From: Nitrospirillum amazonense | GTDB taxonomy: Bacteria; Pseudomonadota; Alphaproteobacteria; Azospirillales; Azospirillaceae | Assembly: GCF_007828045.1 (NCBI RefSeq) | Contig: NZ_VITN01000015.1 | Coordinates: forward strand, 62,001 to 126,000 | Length of the DNA stretch: 64,000 bases | Direction: 5' to 3' | Part shown: positions 1 to 8,772 of the stretch, in pieces | Numbering within the stretch: position 1 is the stretch's first letter | Layout of the letters: each line of letters opens with the position of its first letter | The notes under the pieces: model-generated | The model's database searches: none | What the model saw: the letters and a program-made list of their open reading frames with translations, nothing else | Told to the model about the DNA's origin: nothing | Program-made: the position numbers and the translations under genes

Positions 1-602
1 CGCCAGGCGGCCTTCATGCGGGGCACGGCCACGGGGCCGGGGGCGATGTAGTTCACGGTGACGCCATCGGGCCCCGCCTCCAGCGCGGCGCTGCGCGACA
101 GGCCGCGCAGGCCCCATTTGGAGGCGCTGTAGCTGGACCGGCCGGCGCGGCCGCGCATGCCGTGGTTGCCGCCGATGTTGACGACGCGCCCGCCCTTGGC
201 CGCCCGCATGACGGGCAGCAGGCGCGACAGCACGATGAAGGGCGCGCGCAGGTTGGTGGCCATGACGTTGTCGAAATCCGCCACGCTGAATTCGCCGATG
301 GGCGGGGACAGCGGCCCGGTGGTACCGGCGGCGTTGATCACCACGTCCACCCGGCCGCCCGTCCATTCCAGGAAACGGGTCAGCGCCTGGTCCAGGGCCT
401 CGGCGTCGCGCACGTCCACCGTCAGGACCAGGGCGTCGCCCCCCTGCCCGCGCAGCTGGCGGGCCAGTTCCTCCAGCGCTTCCGTCCGGCGGCCGGTGAT
501 GGCGACATCATAGCCGGCGGCGCCCAGCGCCAGGGCTATCTCGCTGCCGGTGCCCGCACTGGCGCCCGTGACCAGGGCCACGGGCCGTTCACGCGTGGCC
601 AC
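1..602 (-). CDS. SDR family NAD(P)-dependent oxidoreductase (C-terminus off the left edge)
   Basis: Short-chain dehydrogenase/reductase that would use NAD(P)(H) to interconvert an alcohol and a carbonyl; substrate unknown. About 200 residues are visible. The N-terminal Rossmann strand carries the cofactor loop TGASAGTG near residues 12-19, followed by NAAG in the middle. The catalytic YSASK motif (YxxxK) lies near residue 155 and NYIAPGPV follows it. The start is probably the GTG at 602, directly after the TAA stop of the upstream dioxygenase, so the two are translationally adjacent. It is the third gene of a DUF1445-dioxygenase-SDR operon and plausibly acts on the product of the dioxygenase. 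The family call is secure; the substrate is open. Confidence 0.9.
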   Translation of the reverse strand, partial: MATRERPVALVTGASAGTGSEIALALGAAGYDVAITGRRTEALEELARQLRGQGGDALVLTVDVRDAEALDQALTRFLEWTGGRVDVVINAAGTTGPLSPPIGEFSVADFDNVMATNLRAPFIVLSRLLPVMRAAKGGRVVNIGGNHGMRGRAGRSSYSASKWGLRGLSRSAALEAGPDGVTVNYIAPGPVAVPRMKAAW

Positions 603-1460
603 TTACATCGCCTCCGCGAAATAGCGGCGGTTGGATTCCGCCTGGATCTTGTAGATGGAGCTGCCGGCACGCGACGGGAACGGCAGCTTCACGTAGTTCT
701 GCTCGAAGCGCACCTCGCTGGTCGGCGGGCCGGCGACGATGCGGCTGTCGTACTCCTCCCAATCCAGCTTGTAGAACAGGGGGAAGGCATCGGTGGCGGC
801 GTATTCGTAGAACAGGATGCGGCGCGACCTGCCGGAGCGGTTGACACTGGAGCCGTGCAGGGTCATGGGGTGGTGGAAGCTGACGGTGCCCGGCGGGCCG
901 GCCAGCAGGGCGGCCTTGTCCAGCGCGACCTGGCTGACATCCACGGCACCGGCGAAATAGCCTTCCTCGTCATGGTGGTCCAGCAGCGGCCCCTTATGGC
1001 TGCCGGGGATGACCTGCATGGCGCCGTTCTCGGCCGAGGCACCGTCCAGCATGATGGAGGCGACACAGGTGGACATGTTGGTGTGGGGGGCGAAGGCCCA
1101 GTCCTGATGCCATTCCAGTGCTGCGCCGCCGTTGGCCGCCTTCATGTTCATCTTGGTGTGGTTCAGGCGGATGTTGGGCCCGATCAGCCGGTTCAGCACG
1201 TCGATGATCTTGGGATGGCCGGCCAGGCGGGCATAGAAGGGATCGATGCGGTTGGGCTTCTTGATGCGCTGGATGGTGCGCTTGCCATTGGCGTCCTGGT
1301 CGAAATCGAACCAGGCGTCGTCGGCGATGCTGTCGGCCGCGCGCGCCTCGATCCGGGCGGTCAGCTCCAGCAGTTCATCCAGCACGGGGCCGGCCAGCAG
1401 GCCCGGCACGACGGCGTAGCCGTGGGTGTCGTAATGAGAGACGATTTCGTCGACGTTCAT
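603..1460 (-). CDS. Phytanoyl-CoA dioxygenase (PhyH) family protein
   Basis: A 285-residue Fe(II)/2-oxoglutarate-dependent oxygenase of the PhyH superfamily, cytoplasmic, probably hydroxylating a small substrate. The iron-binding HxD is seen in WHQDWAF. The distal His and the 2-oxoglutarate-binding Arg lie in the segment from MTLHGSS to RSRRILFYEY. The start is taken as the ATG at 1460 (MNVDEIVSHYD), which begins the usual N-terminal 'HYDTHGYAVVPGLL' region; longer readings add only low-complexity Arg/Pro residues. It lies 2 bp after the DUF1445 gene and abuts the SDR, so the three are co-transcribed. The substrate is not predictable from sequence. Confidence 0.9.
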   Translation of the reverse strand: MNVDEIVSHYDTHGYAVVPGLLAGPVLDELLELTARIEARAADSIADDAWFDFDQDANGKRTIQRIKKPNRIDPFYARLAGHPKIIDVLNRLIGPNIRLNHTKMNMKAANGGAALEWHQDWAFAPHTNMSTCVASIMLDGASAENGAMQVIPGSHKGPLLDHHDEEGYFAGAVDVSQVALDKAALLAGPPGTVSFHHPMTLHGSSVNRSGRSRRILFYEYAATDAFPLFYKLDWEEYDSRIVAGPPTSEVRFEQNYVKLPFPSRAGSSIYKIQAESNRRYFAEAM

Positions 1461-1462
1461 CC

Positions 1463-2302
1463 TCAATCTTCCTTCGGCAAAGGCAGGTCGGTAACGACCA
1501 TGTGCGCCTTGTAGTGCGTGATGCAGAGCGGCAGGCGGGCGGCGCGGGCGGCGATCTGGCCGGTGGCGCCGCAAGCCCAGAAAACGGGAATCTCGTCGGG
1601 GTTGAGCCGGGTCAGGCCATGGCCGCCATAGCTCTGTTCCAAATCCTCAATACCCAGATCGCCGGGCAGGCCCAAGGATACCGGCGCGCCGTGGAAGGCG
1701 GGGTAGCGGGCCGACAGGATCGTGGCCTTGATGGCGTCGGCCGGGCGCAGGGCCCGCATGGACACCACCAGCTTGCCGGCGAAGGGGCCGACGGGCGTGG
1801 TGTCGCGGTCGGTCACATACATGGCCGAGACATTGCCCTCATCCAGATGACGCAGGCGCACGCCGTGACGCTGCAGCAGCGCCTCGAAGGAAAAGGAGCA
1901 GCCCAGGACGAAAGCCACCAGGTCATCGCGCCAGGCCGCGCTGGCATCGACCGGCGTGTCCACCAGTTCCCCATCGCGGAAAATCATATAGCCGCCGGTG
2001 TCCCGGGCGATGTCCATGTCCTGGGCCAGGGACGGGATGGTCCGTTCCCCCGGCGCGCTGCGGCCCAGCAGGGGCAACGCCTGGGCATTGGCGCGGCAGT
2101 AGGCCTCGAACGCGTCGGCATATTCCACCGGCACGGCCACCAGGTTGCCCTGCACCACGGTGCGTGCAATCAGGTTGGTGAACCCGGTGAAGCGGCGCTC
2201 CCGTATAGCCCGGCGCACGGACACCGGGTCGGCGGGATCGAACGCACCGGGCACGCCGGCCGTCGCATCAGGATGTGACATCAAGTTCATGGGGCCGATC
2301 AT
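1463..2302 (-). CDS. DUF1445 / putative hydro-lyase (D-glutamate cyclase-like family)
   Basis: A 279-residue member of the DUF1445 (UPF0317) family. Family features visible are the early 'RFTGFTNLIA' segment, the central GCSFSFE motif, and the distal FWACGATGQ and ITHYKAHMVVTD segments. Family members are annotated as putative hydro-lyases, and the mammalian relative has D-glutamate cyclase activity; the bacterial substrate is generally unknown. ATG codons at 2302, 2290 and 2281 are all possible starts and none has a strong ribosome-binding site. It is the first gene of an operon with a PhyH dioxygenase and an SDR, which suggests degradation or modification of a hydroxy- or amino-acid-like compound. 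That pathway role is inference. Confidence 0.88.
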   Translation of the reverse strand: MIGPMNLMSHPDATAGVPGAFDPADPVSVRRAIRERRFTGFTNLIARTVVQGNLVAVPVEYADAFEAYCRANAQALPLLGRSAPGERTIPSLAQDMDIARDTGGYMIFRDGELVDTPVDASAAWRDDLVAFVLGCSFSFEALLQRHGVRLRHLDEGNVSAMYVTDRDTTPVGPFAGKLVVSMRALRPADAIKATILSARYPAFHGAPVSLGLPGDLGIEDLEQSYGGHGLTRLNPDEIPVFWACGATGQIAARAARLPLCITHYKAHMVVTDLPLPKED

Positions 2303-2423
2303 ATCCAGCGCGGGTGTTGCCAGGAGTTGCTATTTTTTGCCCCGGCCGTTGCCGAAGCGGCCCTGGGTTTATGCGGTGGCCAGAGTATGGGTGGTGGAAC
2401 ACCATCACCATCGGGACAAGACC

Positions 2424-3143
2424 ATGGCGCGCATCCTGATCATCGGCAGTTCGGCCGGCCTGGGGCGGACGATAGCGCAAGGATGCCGGGCCGACGGCGA
2501 CTGGGTCGCCGTGGCGGACGGCGCCACCGACGCCACCGGCCCCTGGGACCTGTACATTCCCGTAAATCCGGCGGATCCGGAAGCCCCTGCGCGCGCCGTG
2601 GAAGCCATCCTGGCCGACCAGGAGGCGCTGGACGCCGTGGTGGTCGCCGCCTCGCTGGTGCAGGCGGCCCCGGTGGGGCAGTGGACGGCGGCGATGTGGG
2701 ATGAGGCGGCGGCCGTGAACCTGCGCCTGCCCTTCCTGGCGGCGCAGGCGGCAGTGGATCTGCTGGGCGCCTCCTCCAATGCCAGCATCATCTTCATCTC
2801 GTCCACCGCCACGCTGCGCGGACAGCCGCTCACCCATGCCTATCAGGCGACCAAGGCGGGGCTGGCCGGGCTGGTCCGCAGCCTGGCGGCGGAGCTGGGC
2901 CCCAGGGGCATCCGGGTCAATGGGACCTTGGTCGGCTGGGTGGACACACCGCAGACCCGAGCCTTCTGGTCGGCACAGGAAGACGCCAACGTGGGGCACC
3001 AAGCGGTGGACGACCGCATTCCCCTGCGCCGCCATGGCCAGGCGGAGGAAGCGGCGGCCCTGGTCCGCTATCTTATCTCCCCCGCCGCGTCCTACATCAC
3101 CGGGGCGATGATCCCGGTGGACGGCGGCGACACGGCGGTATGA
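2424..3143 (+). CDS. SDR family oxidoreductase
   Basis: A 239-residue short-chain dehydrogenase/reductase. The N-terminal cofactor loop is GSSAGLG (residues about 7-13). Further along are the ISSTATLRG segment, the catalytic YQATK motif (YxxxK), and the C-terminal 'ITGAMIPVDGG' typical of FabG-like SDRs. The equivalent of the central NNAG motif is degenerate (VVAASLV). The start is the ATG at 2424 (MARILIIG), where the Rossmann fold begins. It is divergent from the DUF1445 operon across about 120 bp that probably holds both promoters. Its stop is 2 bp from the converging stop of the MFS gene. It may belong to the same metabolic unit as the upstream operon; substrate unknown. Confidence 0.88.
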   Translation: MARILIIGSSAGLGRTIAQGCRADGDWVAVADGATDATGPWDLYIPVNPADPEAPARAVEAILADQEALDAVVVAASLVQAAPVGQWTAAMWDEAAAVNLRLPFLAAQAAVDLLGASSNASIIFISSTATLRGQPLTHAYQATKAGLAGLVRSLAAELGPRGIRVNGTLVGWVDTPQTRAFWSAQEDANVGHQAVDDRIPLRRHGQAEEAAALVRYLISPAASYITGAMIPVDGGDTAV

Positions 3144-3145
3144 GT

Positions 3146-4357
3146 TTAAGACGCTGAAACGGCCGGCGCCGACCGGCGCTGCGCGCCCACCACACCCGGC
3201 AACGCCACCAGCGCCACCACAAGGCCGGCCAAGGCGATGGCAACATAAACACCCCAGGCCGATGACGCGAAGTAGAGGGTCGGCGTCAGGAACGACGCCA
3301 GGGAGACGAATTGGTTGACGGTGCCGGCCATCGTGCCGCCCCCCAGCGCCTGGCCGGCGACCAGCGGCATGGCGGCCATGCACACGCCCGACAGGGCGCC
3401 GAACGTGAACAGCCAGCCCATCAGCCCCGCCACCGCCAGCACCAGCGGACTGCCGGGGAAGAACAGCAGGAACTGCGCCACCATGCCCACGCCCACCATG
3501 ATGGTGAACAAGGTGCGGGGCGGAAAGTCGCGGGCCAGCAAGGTGCCGGTCACGGTGCCACCCAGCAGGACGGCCGCGATCTTCGCCACCGCGACGATGC
3601 TGGCGGACGCCGCCAGGGACACGCCGTGCACCTTGGCCAAGTACGTAGCGGCCACCAGACTGGTGCCATAAGAGATCATGCTGGGCAGGGCGGCGCTGAC
3701 CGCCAGTTGCAGCACGTCCCGGCGCCGCAAGGCGGCGAACAGACGGCCGACCTGTTTGCGAACGGGCACGCCATCGGCCTTGCGCGGCGGCACCTGGGGC
3801 AGGAACACGGTGCCGACGCAACACAGCAGCATGAAGGCACCGTGCAGCGCCGGCGCCACCCGCCAATCGGCCGCGGTGGTGAACGGCGCCGCGACCAGCA
3901 AGCCCAGGGAGAAGCCGACGGGGGCGTAGGTGGACCACAGCGCCATGGCCCTGGTGCGGGTGGCGCCATCCAGGCCGCCCATCAGCATGGCAGCACCGCC
4001 GTTCAGCACCCCGACATAGCCGACGCCGGCCAGCAACACGCCGACGTCCAGCAGCCAGACATCCCGGGCCAGGAAAACCACGGCGTCGGCCAGCGCCAGC
4101 ACCGGAGCCGCCAGCACCAGGGTTCGGCGCGGCCCGATGCGATCGACGACACCGCCGCCGACCATGGCCATGATGGCCGCCGGCAAGGAGAACAGGGCGA
4201 TGGTCAGGCCGATGGCGGCGGCCGGGGCCTGCAGATCGGCGGTGATGCGGACCGTCAGCGGCGACAGGATGCCGACCAGCGACATGGCGCCCAGCCCGAT
4301 GCCGTACACCACCAGGATGGCCAGCCATCCGCCCCGCTTCACCGCCGTCGCCATCAT
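3146..4357 (-). CDS. MFS transporter
   Basis: A 403-residue major facilitator superfamily permease with about 12 hydrophobic helices. The loop 2-3 signature is visible as GGGVVDRIGPRR (GxxxDRxGRR-like). A central cytoplasmic loop with RKADGVPVRKQ separates the two six-helix halves. The start is placed at the ATG at 4357 (tandem ATG at 4354), preceded by GGGAGAG about 8 bases upstream. Longer readings add a Pro/Arg-rich tail that is not membrane-like. It converges tail-to-tail on the SDR at 2424 and is divergent from the lipase-like gene. It may move the substrate of the neighbouring SDR/dioxygenase genes, but nothing in the sequence fixes the specificity. Confidence 0.88.
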   Translation of the reverse strand: MMATAVKRGGWLAILVVYGIGLGAMSLVGILSPLTVRITADLQAPAAAIGLTIALFSLPAAIMAMVGGGVVDRIGPRRTLVLAAPVLALADAVVFLARDVWLLDVGVLLAGVGYVGVLNGGAAMLMGGLDGATRTRAMALWSTYAPVGFSLGLLVAAPFTTAADWRVAPALHGAFMLLCCVGTVFLPQVPPRKADGVPVRKQVGRLFAALRRRDVLQLAVSAALPSMISYGTSLVAATYLAKVHGVSLAASASIVAVAKIAAVLLGGTVTGTLLARDFPPRTLFTIMVGVGMVAQFLLFFPGSPLVLAVAGLMGWLFTFGALSGVCMAAMPLVAGQALGGGTMAGTVNQFVSLASFLTPTLYFASSAWGVYVAIALAGLVVALVALPGVVGAQRRSAPAVSAS

Positions 4358-4579
4358 CGTGCCGCTCTCCCGTTTGGGTCCCCAGACACCTAACTGTGGG
4401 GGGGCGGCGACGCGCAAGCAAGCCGGGTACGGGATTAGCACCGGGCCGTTCACAAAAACCGCACCACGGCCGCGTTGTCGCCCGGGCAACGGCCCATGGT
4501 AGAAACGGACACGGGGGAAATGGAGGCGGGGCCCTAGGCTGTGGACCATCCATCACCACGACAAAAGATCGGACAGCGT

Positions 4580-5869
4580 ATGGTCAGGATTTCCAAGCGC
4601 GCGCTTCTGTACTTTTCCCTGGCGCTGCTGTCGGGAACGGCCCTGGCGCGGGCCGCGACGAATGGCGCGCCCGACATCGAGGGCGACGGCGGCGTCTCTG
4701 CCTTTTACCGCTGGGACGCGGCGATCACGCAACCGGGCCTGCCCTTGCGGGAGGAGACGTTCCCGGCCACCCTGTCGCGGCCCAAGATGGCCGGGACGGC
4801 GCTGCGCATCCTCTACACCGCCACCAGCGGCGTCGGGCGCGGACTGGTGCCCGTGTCCGGCATCATCTACCTTCCCGCCGGCGCGCCGCCCCCGGGCGGC
4901 TGGCCCATCCTGGCCTGGGCCCACGGCACCACCGGTTTCGCCGATGTCTGCGCCCCCTCCTGGCGGGGCCAGCCGGCGCGGGACGTGGCCTATCTGCAGC
5001 GCTGGATGGAGGCCGGCTTCGCCGTCGTCGCCACCGACTATGAGGGGTTGGGGACCAAGGGCGTCCACCCCTACCTGCTGTGGAAGTCCGAGGGCCGGTC
5101 CATCCTGGACGCCGTGCGCGCCGCCCTGAAGGCCAAGCCGGGCGTGCTGCGCAACCAGGTGGTCATCGCCGGGCAGTCCCAGGGCTCCGGCGCCGCCCTG
5201 GGGGCCACCTATCTGGCACCCGACTATGCGCCGGACCTGCACGTCCTGGGCACCGTCGCCACCGGCCTGGTGGTCACCTTCGCCGGCCCCCACGGCGACG
5301 GCTATGTGAAGAAGCCGGAGCAGTACACCGACCCACGCCAGATGGACCCGGGCTTCGCCATGCTGCGCATCGGCGGCATCGACCGCGCCCTGCATCCGGA
5401 ACTGGATCCCGCCGATTTCGTCACAGCCAAGGGCCGCCCCCTGCTGGATGCCGCGCGCACCTCCTGCCTGCACGACCTGTTCGCCCTGTCCAAGGAAAAG
5501 GGCCTCACGGGGGAGGAGGTCTTCGTCCCCGACCTGAAGCCGCTGGACGCGGACATGGAGCCCAACTTCGTCCTGCCGGTCGCGAAGATGACCGTGCCCG
5601 TCTTCGCCGGCACCGGCCTGGCCGACGGCATGGCCGGCACCGCCGGGCAGTACAACGCCGTCAAGGCCATGTGCGACGCCGGCACCGCGGTGCAATGGCA
5701 TGTCTATCCCGGCCTCAGCCACAACGGCGCCGTCAACGGCTCCCTGGCTGACAGCCTGCCCTTTGTCCGGGCCCTGCTGAAGGGTGAAGCACCCAAGGGC
5801 AACTGTGCGGACATCACCCCGCCGGGGCCGGTGCAGGCGCCGACGCCGGGCATCCCCTTCAACAATTGA
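4580..5869 (+). CDS. Secreted alpha/beta-hydrolase, secretory-lipase-like
   Basis: A 429-residue protein with an N-terminal signal peptide (MVRISKR, then a hydrophobic stretch ending TALARAA), so it is probably periplasmic or secreted. The fold resembles the secretory lipase family (LIP, PF03583). Visible elements are an oxyanion-region AHGTTG, the nucleophile elbow GQSQG (Ser), a late TGLADGMA segment likely to contain the catalytic Asp, and LSHNGA with the probable catalytic His. The ATG at 4580 is preferred because it starts directly at the signal peptide; the in-frame ATG at 4541 is an alternative. It would hydrolyse esters of lipids or small acyl compounds. It stands alone, ending in a hairpin-rich gap before the converging TonB receptor. 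Confidence 0.82.
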   Translation: MVRISKRALLYFSLALLSGTALARAATNGAPDIEGDGGVSAFYRWDAAITQPGLPLREETFPATLSRPKMAGTALRILYTATSGVGRGLVPVSGIIYLPAGAPPPGGWPILAWAHGTTGFADVCAPSWRGQPARDVAYLQRWMEAGFAVVATDYEGLGTKGVHPYLLWKSEGRSILDAVRAALKAKPGVLRNQVVIAGQSQGSGAALGATYLAPDYAPDLHVLGTVATGLVVTFAGPHGDGYVKKPEQYTDPRQMDPGFAMLRIGGIDRALHPELDPADFVTAKGRPLLDAARTSCLHDLFALSKEKGLTGEEVFVPDLKPLDADMEPNFVLPVAKMTVPVFAGTGLADGMAGTAGQYNAVKAMCDAGTAVQWHVYPGLSHNGAVNGSLADSLPFVRALLKGEAPKGNCADITPPGPVQAPTPGIPFNN

Positions 5870-5890
5870 AGAGTTCACGGACAACAAGAA

Positions 5891-5921
5891 GGGCGGCGGC
5901 ACCATCACGATGCCGCCGCCC
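5891..5921. terminator. Stem-loop between converging genes
   Basis: A perfect 11-bp inverted repeat, GGGCGGCGGCA and TGCCGCCGCCC, with a 9-base loop, 22 bases after the lipase-like stop. There is no long T-tract, so termination is inferred from position and stability. Confidence 0.6.
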
Positions 5922-6003
5922 CAGTTTCAAGCCTACGGGAAACCTCGGGGAAACACGGGATCAAACCAGCGGCGTGAGGACTCCCCCCCACGCCGCCGCA
6001 GGA

Positions 6004-6037
6004 TGACGCCGCTGATCGACCATGATCAGCGGCGTCA
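6004..6037 (-). terminator. 14-bp perfect stem-loop at the end of the TonB receptor gene
   Basis: TGACGCCGCTGATC (6004-6017) and its exact complement (6024-6037) flank a 6-base loop, ending 4 bases from the receptor's stop codon. A stem this long directly after a stop, facing a converging gene, is most simply a terminator or a 3'-end-stabilising structure. No U-tract follows on either strand. Confidence 0.65.
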
Positions 6038-6041
6038 CGCA

Positions 6042-8381
6042 TCAGTAGCGGTACTGCGCTGTCAGACCGATGGTGCGGGGGCGATAGCCCTGATCGTAGT
6101 ACAGCGTGCCGCCGACGCCGTCGTGGTTGCGCGCCAGCACGTCGGTGGAATTGGTGACGTTGTCGACGAATAGCGACAGGTCCAGGCCCGAGAACCGCGC
6201 GCCGGCGCGCAGGGACAGATAGTTGGTGGCCCCCAGGGCATAGAGGCCGGCGTCATAGCCGTAGGTGCCCTGGATGTTCTGCTGGATGTTCTTGCTGGCG
6301 AAGCTGTAGTCGGCACGCAGATAGCCGACGACGTTCTCGTTGACCGGAATTTCCCCCTCGCCATAGACGTGGCCAGACCACAGCGGCCCACCGATGCGCT
6401 GGCCGGCCGCCTTCAGCAGCAGGTTGTTGCCGCCATAGATGTTCTCATCGTAGGTGATGTGGGTATAGCCCAGCTCCGTGCCGAAGGTCAGGCCGCGCAT
6501 GGGCCGGATGGCGGCGGACAGCTCCGCGCCCTTGCCGGTGGCCTCACCCAGGTTGGAGATGTAGGAGAAGCTGCAGGTCGGCAGGCGGATGGACTGCTGG
6601 ATGTTCTTCCACTTCAGCAGGTAACCGCTGGCGTCCAGGCTCACCATGCCGCCGAACAGCTTGTTCTTGCTGCCGCCCTCATAGGACCAGAGGTTGTCGG
6701 ACTCATACCCGGTGGGGCTGGAGGTCAGGCCCAGGGTCTTGAGGTCCGCGGCGCAAAATTCGCTGGCGACCGCCGCCTGGGCGCCGCCGGGGCGGAAGCC
6801 TTCGGTGGCGGAGGCGTACAGCATGTGGTCCGTATCCAGCTGGTAAGACACGCCGACCTTGGGCGTCCAGGCGCCCTCGTTCTGCCCGACCGTTTTCACG
6901 GTGCGCACACCGGCATTGGTGGGGCCGTCCTTGGTGTCGGTGAAGCTGAACTCATCCAGGGTGTAGCGCACCGCCAGGGTGACCTTCAGGTCCTCCATCG
7001 GCTTGATGTCGACGGCGCCATAACCCGCGTACTGGCGGTCGTTGGCGGAAACCAGGTTCACGTAGCTGTAGCGGTTGTCGTACTGCTTGTAGCCGTTGAC
7101 CAGCACGCCCGGAAAGCGGCCCGAGCCCGTGTAGTTGGTGAAGTACTGCCGGGTGCGCGAGTAATAGGCGCCCACCGTCCAGTCCACATACTTGTTGTCA
7201 TAAGACTGCGCCCGCAGTTCCTGGGTCAGGTTGCGCTGGTTCAGCGTCAGGTAATCGGCCGTGTTGGACAGGGTCTTGTTGGAATAGGTGCCGAAGGGGT
7301 TGCCTGACCGCAGGAAGGAGAAATAGGTGCCATAATCCAGCGTCTGGTCCTGCTGACGCTCGAAATAGGAGGTGTTGGAGATGATGTCGATGTTGTCCCA
7401 CCGGTACTTCACCGCCAGGGCCGGCATGGTGAAGCGGTCTCGGGTCGGTTCCAGGTTGGCGACACCGGTCTTGTAGTCGGCATCCCCGGTGTTGCCGTAG
7501 CCTTCCCAATAGTCGTTGCGGGCGTTGGACTTTTCCAACTGGTAATAAATGCTGGGCGTGATCGTCAGGTCCTCGATCGGCCGCCAGGAGGCGGCCAGGC
7601 GGGCCTCCCGCGTGTCGCTGAAGTTGACGTCCTTGTCGATGACGGTGTTGGTGCCCTGCTTCAGCTGGTCGATATAGCCGCCGCTGTGCTGGTACCAGGC
7701 GCTGGCGCGGATCGCCAGGGTGTCGGAAATCGGCCCGCCGACGGCGGAACCGGCCTCGTAGCTGGCGGCGCCGTTGTAGGTGGAGGCCACCTCCGCGCGG
7801 GAGTAGATCTCCAGCTTGTCGAAGCTGGGCTGGGGCGTGATGAAGCGGACGGCGCCGCCTTCCGCGCTGGCGCCGAACAAGGTGCCCTGCGGCCCGCGCA
7901 GCACCTCCACCCGCTCCAGGTCGAACACCTTGGGATAGGGGTTGCCGCCGTAGTAGCCGACGTTGCGGATCTGGATGGGCGTGTCGTCGATGTAGATGGC
8001 GGTGGTGGCCGAGCCCACGTCCGAGGCCAGGCCGCGGATATAGATGTTGCTGCCGTTGTTCGCCGTGACGCCCGACGCCGGCGCGAAGCGAAGGGCGGGC
8101 GTCACCCGGGCGATGTCGTCGATCTTGCGGATGCCCTCCTGGTCCATCTGGTCCTGGCTCAGGGACGCGACGGACAGCGGAACCTTGCTGATGCTTTCAC
8201 CGCGGCGCTGCGCGGTCACGATGATCTCGGTGAGCCCGTCCGCATCCGACGCCGGCAGAGCCTGCGCCCAGGCCGCCGTGGCGCCAACGACAAGGCCGGC
8301 CGGGGCAGCTGACAGAACAAGAAAGGCCAGGCCGGCGCGACGGACCGGCAAGCGGCTGGTACGTGGATGACGTTCAGACAT
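6042..8381 (-). CDS. TonB-dependent receptor
   Basis: A 779-residue outer-membrane receptor. The signal peptide is followed by a TonB box (TEIIVTAQRR), then the plug domain with the typical 'VPLSVASLSQDQM', 'IYIRGLAS' and 'VEVLRGPQGTLFGASAEGG' segments (about residues 60-170). A 22-strand-type barrel then runs to a C-terminal aromatic strand (TAQYRY). The ATG at 8381 is preceded by AAGGGGGA at good spacing. The plug resembles receptors of the FecA-like/'iron complex outermembrane receptor' annotation group, but the ligand cannot be read from sequence. It is divergent from the amidohydrolase gene, so it may import that enzyme's substrate (inference). A strong hairpin follows the stop. Confidence 0.93.
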   Translation of the reverse strand: MSERHPRTSRLPVRRAGLAFLVLSAAPAGLVVGATAAWAQALPASDADGLTEIIVTAQRRGESISKVPLSVASLSQDQMDQEGIRKIDDIARVTPALRFAPASGVTANNGSNIYIRGLASDVGSATTAIYIDDTPIQIRNVGYYGGNPYPKVFDLERVEVLRGPQGTLFGASAEGGAVRFITPQPSFDKLEIYSRAEVASTYNGAASYEAGSAVGGPISDTLAIRASAWYQHSGGYIDQLKQGTNTVIDKDVNFSDTREARLAASWRPIEDLTITPSIYYQLEKSNARNDYWEGYGNTGDADYKTGVANLEPTRDRFTMPALAVKYRWDNIDIISNTSYFERQQDQTLDYGTYFSFLRSGNPFGTYSNKTLSNTADYLTLNQRNLTQELRAQSYDNKYVDWTVGAYYSRTRQYFTNYTGSGRFPGVLVNGYKQYDNRYSYVNLVSANDRQYAGYGAVDIKPMEDLKVTLAVRYTLDEFSFTDTKDGPTNAGVRTVKTVGQNEGAWTPKVGVSYQLDTDHMLYASATEGFRPGGAQAAVASEFCAADLKTLGLTSSPTGYESDNLWSYEGGSKNKLFGGMVSLDASGYLLKWKNIQQSIRLPTCSFSYISNLGEATGKGAELSAAIRPMRGLTFGTELGYTHITYDENIYGGNNLLLKAAGQRIGGPLWSGHVYGEGEIPVNENVVGYLRADYSFASKNIQQNIQGTYGYDAGLYALGATNYLSLRAGARFSGLDLSLFVDNVTNSTDVLARNHDGVGGTLYYDQGYRPRTIGLTAQYRY

Positions 8382-8772
8382 AAAGAGTCCCCCTTACCTG
8401 AAACATTAGTGCCCCCTGCTATTTATTATGTCGCCTGTGAGCCGCGTACCTTGTGGTACGGGACCTTGGATGCGACCGCGGTTATTTCGGCATCCGTCCA
8501 CCAGGACCGTGATTTTCACCAGTTCCGGCATCGCCCGTTCGCTGTTGGTTGGCGCCGCATGTCCCGACAGCCACATCGTCCGGGGAAAACGCGGCCAAGG
8601 CCATTGCAAGAACGGAACAGTCCCGTTGCTAAATCCGTGCGACGGCATGCCGTTGCCGGGGGCGCACACCGGCGCTGCGGAACTGGCAACCGGGGGGGGG
8701 CCTGTTTCCGATACCCTCTTTTCCCCGCCGCCCTATCATGGTGGGCCGCAGCCGAAAACCGTCGGAGCAAGC
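8382..8772. other. Divergent intergenic region, TonB receptor / amidohydrolase
   Basis: A 391-bp non-coding stretch between two divergent genes. It contains a 6-bp inverted repeat, CGTACC-TTGT-GGTACG (8445-8460), a 12-bp palindrome ACGGCATGCCGT (8642-8653) and a run of nine G (8692-8700). The AT-rich part near 8400-8430 is the likely receptor promoter region. I see no coding signal. Confidence 0.5.

Noticed and set aside
2268-4559. 763-codon minus-strand frame across the SDR and MFS genes
   Set aside because: It covers the SDR antisense and the MFS gene out of frame; the translated sequence is Gly/Arg-rich low complexity.
8692-8700. Run of nine G as a possible phase-variation tract
   Set aside because: It is outside any coding frame and not clearly between promoter elements; a single homopolymer in GC-rich DNA is weak evidence.
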